Assembly (NCBI GenBank): GCA_950295325.1
Contig: OX485803.1
Coordinates: 10,232,001-10,292,000, forward strand
DNA length: 60,000 nucleotides
Origin: Polytrichum commune
Taxonomy: Eukaryota; Streptophyta; Polytrichopsida; Polytrichales; Polytrichaceae
Direction: 5' to 3'
Positions within the stretch are counted from its first letter, which is position 1, and each line of letters begins with the position of its first letter. Positions 48,771 through 59,590 of this stretch are shown here, in pieces. A program made the position numbers and the translations under genes. The notes under the pieces were generated by a model. That model saw nothing but the letters and a program-made list of their open reading frames with translations, was not told the DNA's origin and searched no databases.

Positions 48771-50083
48771 GATGGAGGGTTCCTCAGAAGTTCGTGGTTG
48801 GAATGAAGAGGAGTGTGAGGCGATACACATGTATTATAGTGCTGAAGTACACGCATTTCAGCCCTACAATCTTTCTTTTCAGCAACATGTAGGAATGCCT
48901 TAATTTTTTCAGCCAAGTGTAAGAAATGTTATTCTACCCCCACCGCCATCAATTTCAGAGATGGTGTTGACTCGTTTGAAGAAGAAGGTCATTTAAGATG
49001 ACGAAGATGATGATGTCCAGATTGTCACCCCTAGTGCTCCGAAGAGGAAAACAACAGCAAAGAAGGTGACAAAGAAGATTATGAAGAAGGAGAAGGAGGG
49101 AGAAACTGAAGAAGAGAAGAAGCATTGGAAAGATGCCGATGTTGAGGTGATGATTGCATTGCGTGGAGAGATGGATACCGAGTTTCTCAAGAATGCAAAA
49201 AAACAAGGTATGTTGAATTTTTCTGTTGTGCTGAATTTTCCCATGTGTTGAATTTTTCAATGTGCATTGCATTTTACAAAAAAAAAAATTAGATTTCAGA
49301 TTGGGCCGATTCGGCCTTTTAAAGGCCTTGTCCTTCGCCTTAAGCCCCCGAGCCCCCCTTTCTTCCCAGGCGGGAGGAAATCAAACCGTATGGCCATGAG
49401 AGGATTTGACCCTTGCACCTCGTGTGCACGAGGCCAAAGCACTTGGATACAAAGGGCCACCATCCTTCTCTCCTCCCTTTGGATATACAAACTCATAATG
49501 ACTATGTTTTTATACACAAATTACTGCTAAAATTTTCAAACAAAACACAATTTAGAGGTCAATTCAAGCCTAAATGTACTTCATTAACATGTTTTTGGGT
49601 TTCTAATGTACTGTGTAGGTGTGGATGTTTGGTTGAAGTTGCTTGCACGAATGGTAGCTGTAATTCTTAGATTTAACCGAACTGCCGATGCATGCAAAAA
49701 GAAATTCAATGTCCTTTATAAACAATACTGGCTGATAAGATGGCAAATGGGGTTTCCGGGTCAGATCGTCACGAATGTAAATTTTACGATGCATTTGACC
49801 AATGGTGATATCAAACCGGTACCGTGATAAAACATATCACCGCATCTGCCAATGGTCCTATTTATATCGAAGACAATACTGAAGAACTAGAGAAAAAACA
49901 AATTTCAGAGCCAACTCCAACTTCATCACTAAAGAACGATAAGAAGAGTTTCAGGAGCAAACTTTTGGTATTTTTACACAAATGGTTGGGAACAACTCTG
50001 TCATGGTAAAAAATTTGAAGAAAACCAATGCTTTATTGGAGAGGGTAGACCGGCAAATGGATAGACTCATTGACAAACTCTAG
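48771..50083 (+). pseudogene. Harbinger ORF1: SANT/trihelix (Myb_DNA-bind_4-like) protein, decayed
   Basis: ATG 48771 opens MEGSSEVRGWNEEE. The frame is broken by TAA at 48901-48903 and again at 48994-48996, then runs through a Lys-rich linker into HWKDADVEVMIALRGEMD, the start of a trihelix-type DNA-binding domain. An intron (donor after AAAACAAG near 49207, acceptor TGTGTAG ending 49619) leads to VDVWLKLLARMV and FNRTADACKKKFNVLYKQYW, the third helix region. A C-terminal coiled segment ends at TAG 50081-50083. In active Harbinger elements this partner takes the transposase to the nucleus and to the element ends. The intron contains a SINE. Confidence 0.8.
49290..49485 (-). mobile_element. 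tRNA-derived SINE (Au-SINE-like) in the Harbinger ORF1 intron
   Basis: On the minus strand CCAAGTGCTTTGGCCTCGTG, a short hairpin and GGGTCAAATCCTC give a tRNA-like head with A- and B-box resemblance. A GC-rich body follows, ending in a T run (about 49279-49290 on the plus strand is A-rich). A T-tailed tRNA SINE fits the Au family of plants as I remember it; the family name is tentative. Target duplications were not resolved. Confidence 0.6.
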
Positions 50084-50093
50084 ACTCTAGGCT

Positions 50094-52163
50094 CTAGGTT
50101 CTACGTTTTATATTATAATATTCTTCAGAATGAGATGATGGCTTGGGGAAGAGTATTTTTCCTTCTGCCCTCAAATGTGCTTCCCAGAATATATTTGCCA
50201 TCAATTCATGAGCTTTGGTAGCTTGTACCAACATATTTTTCACTCTTGCTTCTCGCTCTTTCTTTGTCTCCACAGTTTCTTGAGTGTCTTCGTCATTCAT
50301 GTTTATCGAGTGTTTCTATAGATATAATGTCTTTCCTCCGATCCCAATAAATGACGTATTTGTTTGGCAGCCTCCACTGCTGCCATGAAAATGTATGGTT
50401 TCTTAAGCTGCCCAATTTGCTCTAAATTCTTTCTTTGCATCAGTCTCTCTCCCTTCTTTGCCCAATTCAAATTAAATTTATCTTTATGAATGATATAAAG
50501 ATTATGGAGACATATATAAGTTGTGACTAGATTTGGTACATATCGTAAAGGCATATCGACTATTTTCAAAATAATTCTCCACCGTCATTTTAATATACCA
50601 AAAGCCCTTTCCACAACCATTATTGTAAAAGATTAAATGAAATTCCAATGACATTTTGCTCTAGGCAACCCTTCATTTTCACCTTTGAAAGGTGAATAGA
50701 ACCATGGTCTCATTGGATAAGCAGCATCACCGATTAATTTATAGGGTAATAACTTGCCTCTCATTATCCTTTTACCAATGTCTGAATTTTGAAATAATGT
50801 CCAATCGTGACAACGGCCAACCTATCCAAAGTCATAGTCCCAAAATCGACATTTGCTATCAACTATACCTTGAAGCAAAACTGAATAATAGCCTTTCCTA
50901 CAATAATATGAGGTGGGATCTATAGGAGGTGCGATGATGGGTATGTGACTTCCATCTACTACCCCAATCACATATGGTATACCCTTTAATGCCTCAAACT
51001 CTGTTGCCATTCTCCTCAAGGTAGATGCCTATTGCTTTTCAATCACTAATGGTTTCAAATGTTTGTCAATTGGGTGCAAGCACGGTAAAGTAGACAACTC
51101 ATGATCCCTGCCTAGTGTTAAGTGAAAGTGATTCAATTTTATGTACTAACTTTGAATTTTGTGAAGAAATAAACCATAGACATTTTAAAAACATCTTGAT
51201 CTACAAAGTCAAGCAATTTATGATGACAAAAAGAATTCCAAGAAAAATTTACCTATTTTAAAAGACGGTGCAAGTGGCGTGCAAGTAGGTGATATTGAAT
51301 AAGTGACTGTCTAAAATTTATTTAAAATATGATAAAATTACATTAAATTGATGGTTTTTTACAAAGTTTTGTGGTGATGCCCTCAAGTAGATAATGAATT
51401 CAAGGAATATAAAAAATTCTAACTTCAAAATAGTTAAGGTCATGAAATCTACATCCAAAATCAGACTCAACCATTTGTTTTTGAGCATCACTTTTGATGC
51501 TAAATATTGAAGATCTCAACTTGATATTCTACATTTGAGTATTTTACACAACAATAGAGGTCATCATAAAAAAGATTCCAATTTAAATAACTCTTTGCTA
51601 CTACTTTTAGGCCTTTGACCAAAAAAATTATGGTTTTAGTATACCAAAGCATTTTTCTAGTCCACTTTACCATGCTTGCACCCAATTGCTGTACAAAATT
51701 CTCTAACAATGATAGAAGCAGTACTTTCATGAATATCATACGTTTCAGCACACCCACGTAATGAATTTCCACTACAAAGCCTATTGAGTGAAAGTGCAAC
51801 TTGAGTTCGAACAGGAATGACCAATCGCATGTGTGAATTTGATCGAATTAATGAAGGAGCTAATACACCACACAAATATTCAAAAGTCTCTGGAAGTAAC
51901 CTTGTATGTTGTTTGAATGCATATGTCGAATAACTCCCCAATAATTGCCTCTCCATAAAATTGGTCCTCCGATCAACCATCCAAACACTCCGTGCCCCCC
52001 TTCGAGCTCCACTCCCCCCCACCATAACCGCAAGCATCATCGTCATAGCACCATAATGTTGGTGCAAAGCTAGTTGCTGCAATATTGCAACAACGGCCAT
52101 AACATGCAGTATGGCCATGAAGAATACAAGAGCCACAAGTACCTTGTGCCTATGCTCATCCAT
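50094..52163 (-). pseudogene. Harbinger DDE transposase (DDE_Tnp_4), split by an insertion
   Basis: Minus-strand reading starts at ATG 52163 with MDEHRHKVLVALVFF and passes HTRLLPETFEYLCGVLAPS and SLRGCAETYDIHESTAS, the helix-turn-helix region. It is cut after EFCTAI at 51684-51687 by a 612-bp transposon. It resumes at 51071 with KHLKPLVIEKQ, a TAG stop, then GIPYVIGVVDGSHIPI (first catalytic Asp) and CHDWTLFQNSDIG (second Asp), with a TAG just before it. VVERAFGILKWRWR carries the catalytic Glu. A stop near 50303 and a frameshift precede a further C-terminal-like stretch (KEREARVKNMLVQATKAHEL) ending at 50094. All three catalytic residues survive, but at least three stops and the insertion rule out a working protein. 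Confidence 0.88.
51072..51683 (-). mobile_element. 612-bp non-autonomous DNA transposon, copy B, inside the Harbinger transposase
   Basis: Same termini as copy A (GGGTGCAAGCACGGTAAAGT at 51072; GGGTGCAAGCATGGTAAAGT on the complement from 51683). Flanked by AATT at 51068-51071 and 51684-51687. Interior words match copy A in inverted orientation, including TTGGTCAAAGGCCTAAAAGT on the complement and GTGAATCACTTTC-like text. It interrupts the transposase reading frame, so it is younger than the Harbinger insertion. Confidence 0.88.
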
Positions 52164-52408
52164 TTTGAAAATAACAAGAAGAGCAAATGACAAAGAAGAA
52201 AGAGGGAGATGGGTTGAAATTTTTAAGGCTTTATACAACAGCCTTGACTCTTTGGCCCCAAGGCCTTTACACACAAGAGTCTTGGCCCCGGTTATACTCT
52301 TATTAAAATAACCACTTGAGGCCGAACTTGGGGCCATTAGGGTTGAAATTTTGGTTGAAACGGCCCCAACTTTTGATGGCCTTGACTCCTTGTATAAAGC
52401 GGCCCTTA

Positions 52409-53479
52409 GTCCACCTATTGCCAATTTTGCGGTGCATCCTATAGACCCTTCCCAAATACCAAGTCTTGGTGGTTAATGTTTAGCCAATTTTTTTTTTAAT
52501 TTAAATTTTTGACTCCTTCAACTACTTCTTGAGAGATAAATGATAGCACATAATCACATCCTAATTTCAATGACAATCATTATCTTGGTTTTAGATAGTC
52601 GAACTTAGGTTTGACATACAACATACCAGACTTAATTCTAGTGAGCCTATTCTTGGGCAATGTGAGTCACACTTGAATTATAAAAATGGGATTGTTGGAG
52701 CTAGTGACCTTGATAAGACATATACAGATCCTGCTCTTCTATTCAGTATGAACAATGATCATCAGGCAATGATCATCACTGAAAAATACCAACCCACTTG
52801 GTTGAACCAAAATGCAATGTAAGTAATACTGCATAAGCAGAGGTAAGGCACTGGGTGGAAACCATGGATGTTGAAGATAAATATGGGCACCATAAATTGA
52901 CGTCCAAACATTGACGCTACCAAAACCCCAAAAACACCATATTTTGTAGCAACAGTCTCATTACTGGAAGAAGAAGCAACCACAAGAAGAAGAGAAGAAA
53001 AACCACCTACAAGCTCCACCCTCACTCCACATGCAAGCTCCACAATGAAAAATCTTTAGGGTATCCAAAGAGTGGTCTCCTCCCTCTTGACCTAAACCTT
53101 AAATTTCATGATATTGGATGAAATATTCATTTGGAGCTCTTGTAGATTAAACACTTCATTATAATTAACTATGGGCCTAAAGGCAAAAATTCAACTAGGA
53201 TTATATGAATAATATGCCTAGTATATTTATAGAGCTCGAATAAATAATACTTGTACCTTGTGTGTATTTTGTAACTCCTAGGCACAATAAAAACCCCTTT
53301 TGTGCATGCACGTGGGTCCATACTTTTAACAATGAGTGCACCCCCTGAGGGTTTAGCATAGATGAATGTTGGATTGAGACGCTATATTCATGTAACAATA
53401 AGCATTAATGAACTATGTTGGTGGAGTGGTCGAACAAAATCCATGATGAAGTTGGTTAAGAGCCAACCACAAATGAGTC
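52409..53479. other. Gene-free stretch
   Basis: No recognisable gene; short open frames without family resemblance. Confidence 0.45.
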
Positions 53480-53481
53480 AA

Positions 53482-55190
53482 TTATTTGCTACTTTGTGCA
53501 ATCCTACCCAACAACTTTGATATCTTCTTCAACCCTTCACACTTTCTTAAATTGAGTGATCTCAAGGAGCTCAAGTTACCCAACTCCTCTAGTATTAAGT
53601 CCTTCAAGCATGTAGACTTACTTAGATTAAGGGTGGCAAAGGAGGTCACGGAGCCCAATGCCTCCAATATCCCTTTCAAGCATCAACACCCACTTAAATT
53701 GAGCGAGGTCAAGGAGGTTAAGTTACCAAACACCTCAAATATCTCTTTCAAGTCTTTACACTGACATAATTTGAGCAAGGTTAAGCTTGGTCAAGTTACC
53801 CAACACCTCTAGTATCTCCTTCAACCCTCTGTACTTACTTGAGTTGAGCCCGGTCAAGGAAGTCAAGTTCTAAGGGGGGGGGGGGGTCCATTGGCGAAAA
53901 TGTAGAAAACCACATGCGAGAAAATGTAGCGTGGATTTTATTCAAGACACATAATTTTAACATTTTGTTAAGATATATAATAACATCCTCTAAATGTGAA
54001 TTTGGGAATTTTATATATTGTACGGTGTGGTTTGATTTATGGTTTTAAAAAATAAAATAGATGTAAAGTAGCATAAATAGAATTAAGTTTAGATTTTATT
54101 TATTTATAGTTTCAACATAAAATCATGTGCCATTAGTGGCATTGGATGAGAACTAGGCAAAATGTATGTGGACATGTGAATAAATTAGTTGAAAGGGTTG
54201 CCTTTGGATGAAAAATACTGTCATTTGGCGATGGAAGTGTTGGCTAGATTGTTTAGGGTTTCCTTGGGGTTCAAGAACCATACGCAATATGCTAGATTTT
54301 ATATGATGGTTGTATGTGTGTAATGTGCAGAGTAATATCTGCGTAGTGTAATGCATGCATAGTGTATTATATGTGTAATTTCTACTACTTATAAATAAGA
54401 TAGGATGATTATAATTATGTGAAATAAATATGCGAAATAATTGTGCAAAATAATTATGTCTAATATTTATATATAATGATAGGGTGTTAGAAAACACCAT
54501 CCAGAAGAAATTTAGCTACTTATAAGGTGGAAAATATTCAACGAAGGAAAGTAAATAATACCCCCCCCCATTAAATAGGGGGTTCTTGCACATAAATCAA
54601 GTGGATACATAAATCAAGTGTAGGTTACCCCCTGTGGTAAAGTAATTACCTAACGTCTTCGGTTCTTCTTCGAGCTAATACACACACTTAAGTCAAGGAT
54701 GGTCAAAGAACAAAGTTACTCGATGCCTCCATTATCTCCTTTATACCTCTACACCAACTTAAGTCGAGAACTTCTGAACTTGGATGACGGTCAAATTACC
54801 TAATGCCTCCGGTATCTCTTTCAATCCTTTACACTAACTTAAGTTGAGCAAAGTCAAGGAGGTCAAGTTACCCAATGCCTCAAGCATTTCCTTCAAGACT
54901 AAATAACAACTTAATTTGAGAGAAGTCAAGGAAGTCAAGTTACCGAAGGCCTTCAGTATCTCGTTCAAGTCAATAGACCTAGATAAATCAAGTGCGGTCA
55001 AGGATGTCAAATTTCCCAATGCCTCCAATATCTCCTTCAAGCCTAGACATTTATCCAATTTAAGGCAAGTCAAAGAGGTCAAGTCACCCGATGCCCTAGG
55101 TGTGTCCTTCAAGCGCAAATTTCATGTGATTGTAGCTAGATTAAAGAGGTCAAGTTACCCCACACTACAAGTATTTCCTTTCACATTTGG
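53482..55190 (-). pseudogene. Leucine-rich-repeat (NLR-type LRR) remnant, two blocks
   Basis: On the minus strand, 24-residue repeats of the form LKEILEALGNLTSLTxLNLS occur in two blocks, 54700-55190 and 53482-53872. Examples are LKEILEALGNLTSLTALDLS and LKEMLEALGNLTSLTLLNLS in the first block, and LKEILEVLGNLTKLNL and LILEELGNLSSLRSLNLRKC in the second. This repeat type is found in LRR regions of plant NLR immune receptors. Frames shift and stop repeatedly, and no NB-ARC, kinase or TIR domain is visible in the window. The blocks are separated by about 800 bp of unrelated AT-rich DNA. A remnant of a receptor or LRR protein is the most that can be said. Confidence 0.7.
53873..54690. other. AT-rich insertion between the two LRR blocks, starting with a G tract
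   Basis: A run of about 13 G residues (53874-53886) marks one side and a C9 run near 54562-54570 lies near the other. The segment is noncoding and AT-rich, and shares nothing with the LRR repeats. It may be an inserted element, but I could not define termini or a target duplication. Confidence 0.45.
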
Positions 55191-55519
55191 CCATTGCAAT
55201 AGAAAATACCATGTCAGTGCCTCGTTGGCAAGCTCTTCCTCCGCGCTATGTTTTCCTCGCTGTGGCTGTGTTGCGCAAGTTGGTGGTACTACCATGTCAT
55301 TCATGCTTGGGCAACATGTGACAAAATTAATGATATAACTTCAAGAATATTAATCGGTACATTTGAAATAAATTGGCCTAATGTTTAAATGGGCTAAATT
55401 ATTTGTCTATGTGTTTAATGTAAACTAATAAAATATATATGTTCAACTACTTAAGGAAAACACCTTTGATGCTCCCTTTAAGATATATTTTAAAAAAAAG
55501 GAAAAAGGGAAAGGCTACT
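55191..55519. other. Gene-free stretch
   Basis: AT-rich spacer; nothing recognised. Confidence 0.4.
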
Positions 55520-55930
55520 ACTTAAGTACATTGAATTTTGTATTTAGTGTCACCAATTCTATTTGTCTTGCTCAATAGTAATTGTAAACCACCTGTGTAG
55601 TGCCACCAAGTTCCAACACTAAATGTAAACCTAACATCACATTTCATTGTAAATTTTTGTTTTGGGCATTATGGATTTTCAATGTTCCAATGATTGTCAC
55701 TTACTAAGTGGATTTTCAGCCAAATTTTGATCATTCATGACAACATTTCATTACGTAAATGTAACAATGCCTGGAGTATAGGATACTACTAGTGGATGAA
55801 CTAAAAGTGGATGAATCAAAAGTAAGTTGGGATGCCAATACTTGTAAACTTATTCATAAGAAGTGTCATAAAAAAAGTTAGTACTACAGTGACATAAAAT
55901 ACCATACTACAACATTTAGTGTAGTACTTG
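55520..55930 (-). repeat. MITE-like dispersed repeat, minus copy
   Basis: Reverse-complement relative of 16115-16490. The complement carries GTATGGTATTTTATGTCACT, ATGACACTTCTTATGAATAA, ATTGTCATGAATGATC, GGTTTACAATTACTATTGAG and AGAATTGGTGACACTAAAT in the same order. Its two ends, CAAGTACTACACTAAATG and the complement-facing AAGTACATTGAATTTTGT, are weakly inverted. Confidence 0.65.
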
Positions 55931-57489
55931 AACCCCTAACTTTCCAAGCAACCACTTTCTGGTTGATGAACAATTTATGCCCTATATTAATCCCACCCAA
56001 TTTATTCATAATATGCAATCAAACCTCTTATAAACGTCAAGCCAACCTAGACATCTACCCATAAACGCTTTACTTGACATGCAATCCGTTGATGATTAAA
56101 ATGTGATTGAAATATAAGTGATTGAATGTGTTGTCCAAGAAGCATGCACACATTGGATGTCATTGGCATTCAATGATGATTACGATTAAATTTCTAAGCA
56201 TTGAGGGGCCTTATTTGGGCATCCCCATGCACCAAAATATGTATTTGAGCTACATATTTTCATTTTAAGCAATTGGATCAAAAGTGAGGTCATGTTTAAA
56301 TATTACCTCATTGTTTAAGCACATTTTTTAATCGGATTCATACCTTAATGTGATTACAGATTAGGGATTCAAATATAAGAGATGGATGTCTTTGGATGCA
56401 AATACATGCTTAATATTATATAATATTTGATATCAAGGTCACACTATATGACTATATTTTATTTGTTCCTTGACATAAGAGAGTGTTATATATATATATA
56501 AAGTTTTATAATTTTTTAACTTTAATTCTTTTTCTTCTTCTCCCGGGCTTCTATTGCGAGAGAATTCGTGTTAATCTGTTGAATGAATGTGAGTGTGGTA
56601 TATAGAGTTTGACAAACTGACTTCACCAGCCATCATAATTTGCATGAAGTCCGCGTGTTGTAATGTCTGAAGACTTTTGATTGCTTTGTCGAGGATCCGA
56701 ACATGACCAGTCAATCACCTCCAAGTCCCTTCCTGTATCAAGCAATAGATGATGAGCAAATTAAGTTTGATCGTTATAACCAGGTTTGGTTTGAAGTGAA
56801 ACATAAGTTTGCATTGATTAAGCCTGTCCAAAACGTCATCAATGAGTCAATTATCTACCTCTCTGTGCAAAATTCCTACCTGCATGGAAAATTATTCTTA
56901 TGAAGGTATCATGTGGGGTTCGATTTCTTGTTCGGAGACTTGCACAAGTATATATATGGCCGCTGCAAAATGGACTCGAGCTTGCATTGTTTGGAATATT
57001 TTGCAAAACAACTACATGCCCTGTAGTAATAAAGATTAACTTAGCATGAGCTGGGCGTCAAGTTACTCAGATTGTGTACAATTAGTAACAGTTCCGGTGT
57101 GCACACTAAGTGATAAGACTAAAGATTCTGCGACTTGCGCGAAGGAGGGTCAGGCATGCTTGAGAAGTTGCTGGGACCTACATAGTTGGCTTCCCTGAAA
57201 ATCGCATTCTCCTCGAAATGGAAAGCATCTTGCAATTGCCTTAAGTGGGGACAGCAATTGAAGAGTGATGATGAGGAGAAGATATTTCCACTATTTATAT
57301 GGAATGAATTCTCCCGCTAGTATTCGGAGGCGTTACCTGAAGACAGCGTCATCATTGGCCTCAGCCGCATGGGCCATCGGTCTACGCCTTGTAGATAGCC
57401 TGCTTATTACAGGCTCGTAGATTAGGTTTGGGCCCGCGAGAGCAGAATTTGATGCTGGTTTGATGCTGAAGCCCAATGAGTACATAATC
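55931..57489. other. Gene-free stretch
   Basis: A frame at 56703-56903 has no recognisable domain. An (AT)n run lies near 56490. Base composition becomes less AT-rich from about 57050. No gene called. Confidence 0.4.
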
Positions 57490-58375
57490 CGTGCAAGATG
57501 CATCGGTCGGATCATCTCACATTCCGATACAGCAAGGCGCTGCTCAGTCTTAAGATTCCAGTCTTTGGAGTTGAGGAAGGGCGGCGCAGATAGCAACGAC
57601 ATTCCAAAGTCTTAGATCCAGTCTCTGCTATGTTCACATGGACACACGCCTTCATCATGACAAATGTCGCAATTCGAACTTGCTGATGTAAATGAGAAGT
57701 ATGGTGCCCATGTGAACTGGTCGAGGTTGGCAAAGATTGGCCTGGAGATTGTCGTAAGAAATGTCCTGGGTTTTCTGAACATTCTCAAGGATCAATTGCA
57801 TCTCCTCGTACCTCCTCGTACCTCTGAATATTGTGCACGTGAATGGATCAAAGCTCAACGACTTCTTGCAACCAAAGGTCGATAGTATGGGTCCGGTAAT
57901 TGCTACCAACCTCTTAGTTTCTTCAGGGGCGCCATCAGTCGGAGCATCTCACATTCCGATACAGCAATCGAGGTGTTGCTCAATCTTGAGGATGTTGCTA
58001 GAGATTCCAGAGTCCTTTGAGTTGAGGAAGGTCGGCGCAGACAGCAACGACAAATCATAATCTTATAGTCAAATTCTGCTTGTTTCACATGGGCACGCCA
58101 CCTTTATTACAAACAACATTTCGAACTTGCTGATGTGAATGGGAAGTATGCCCATGTGGAACTCGCTGAGGTTGGCAAAGGTTGGCCTGGACATAGTCTG
58201 GAGGAATGGCTGTGGATTTCTCAATCATTCCCAATGATCGGTCCCATTTCCTCTGTACGTGAATTGATCAAAGTCCAGCAACTTCAACCAAAGGTCGATG
58301 AGCAGTGTCAGCTAATTGTGACCAATTTCTTAGTTTCTTCAGGAGATCCGTCTGGGACATTTGACATGATGTAAA
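57490..58375 (+). repeat. Tandem repeat, period about 450 bp, roughly two units
   Basis: CGAACTTGCTGATGT at about 57671 recurs at about 58123, each followed by AATG.GAAGTATG, CCCATGTG, GAGGTTGGCAAAG.TTGG and, later, CCAAAGGTCGAT and TTAGTTTCTTCAGG. The preceding part, CATCTCACATTCCGATACAG then GAGTTGAGGAAGG, occurs at about 57513 and 57946. Short frames inside it are similar to each other but to no family I know. Confidence 0.7.
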
Positions 58376-59140
58376 AAAAAATTCACATCCTTGAGTACAG
58401 AAATAATAGTGTTGGTTGTAACAGCTTCTTGTAACCTGAAACTCCTTGATAGCTTTATTTTTATTTAGAAAATTGCCGTGATCCCTTGACGAGGTACTTC
58501 GGCGTGGGCAAGAATGTTTGTTGCTTTTCATGTCTATATGAGGTTCTGATCGTCTTCCTCCTGGTCTTCTGTCATATCCTCGTCACTCACTTCGTTTCGA
58601 CCCCGTTTTGACCTCCATAGGCCTCTCCATGAGAATTCGAGGCCCGAGCTACTGATACCAGCTCTTAGTAGAGAGCTTGAACTCCATGTAGTACAACTGC
58701 AAGAAACTTGTGAACCAGCTCCCAAAATGTTCAACTCCTTTCTTCAGCAAATGTCTTCAACCGTTATAAGTAACTCAACCAGAAGAAGCCGAGCGGTCGG
58801 ATTCTTAAGAAGCCAGTGTTTTACGCTTCTTTGCAAAGGATTTGTGTCTTATTTGCGTGATGACAAGACTTACACATCCCTCTCCATCAACTGTTCACTT
58901 GCAAGGGATGGCATGGGACTCTGTCGAAAGTATGTCACACACGATATCCACCTGTGCCATACATATCGAGTCCTCAATATATCATGTAGAACTTAATCAT
59001 TTGGTGCTGAAAGTCTGACATGGTCCAACAGCAAGTGGATCGCCATAGAGGATCCTTCGCGTTGATTCGGCCAAGGAACCTATGCATGGGTGTGTAAATA
59101 AGGAGATTTCATTTCAAAAACCTCGCGATATTCTTGTCAA
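58376..59140. other. Stretch without a recognised gene
   Basis: Moderate GC content and short open frames such as 58727-58996, with no recognisable domain. Could be part of an unrecognised or decayed gene. Confidence 0.35.
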
Positions 59141-59144
59141 TCAT

Positions 59145-59590
59145 TCACGGCCTGTGGTTCCGAGCCAGTACGGAGTCGAGAATCGCACTTGCACGCCAAG
59201 AGCCAATCGCATCTGAAAAATATCTATCAGCAAGAGAATCACCGTCAAAAACTAATGACATAGAATCTTTTTCTTAAATTATACCGAGTCTTTCCTCTCA
59301 TCGATCTCTTGTGTTGGCCCTGCGCAGCGGAGTCAACCAATTTTCATTAACAAGAGAAACGTCGCCCGCGTTGCTCAACCAATGCAACAGCCAATATCAG
59401 AGTTTCTCTAAACTTGTCGTATATTCTTGTGAATCAGTCGCAGCCTGTGGTTCCGAGCCAGATACGAGCTCGAGAATCACTGCACTTGTATTCCAAGAGC
59501 CATTCGCTCTCGATAAGTTATCTCAAAAAGTCACTGATCACCTTCAGATAGTGAAGACGGTAATTCATTCTGAAAGGTTATTTACCTCCT
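59145..59590 (+). repeat. Direct duplication, period about 293 bp
   Basis: GCCTGTGGTTCCGAGCCAG at about 59150 recurs at about 59443. Both are followed by a TACG-GAG/AGC-TCGAGAATC word, CACTTG and CCAAGAGCCA, and later by a TCTTATTGATCTC-type word. The two units differ by several indels. No product recognised. Confidence 0.6.

Larger units (their letters stand above)
48301..52405. mobile_element. PIF/Harbinger element, full length, inactivated
   Basis: Terminal inverted repeats of about 28 bp with one mismatch: GGGCCGCTTTACACAAGGAG at the left, and GGGCCGCTTTATACAAGGAG at the right when reverse-complemented. Both sides are flanked by the Harbinger target duplication TTA (48298-48300 and 52406-52408). 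Inside are the two expected convergent genes, a SANT/trihelix ORF1 (plus) and a DDE transposase (minus). The motif TTACACAAGGAGTCAAGGCC recurs in altered form just inside both ends (48384 and 52240-52285), probable transposase binding sites. Stops in both genes and a 612-bp insertion in the transposase show that it is dead. Confidence 0.93.

Noticed and set aside
48961-49020. A separate small gene starting at ATG 48961
   Set aside because: Its frame meets a TAA after 11 codons and lies in line with the decayed Harbinger ORF1.
53873-53886. G tract as a telomere-like or quadruplex regulatory element
   Set aside because: A plain homopolymer with no repeat register; similar G or C runs occur at 41013 and 54562 in noncoding repeats.
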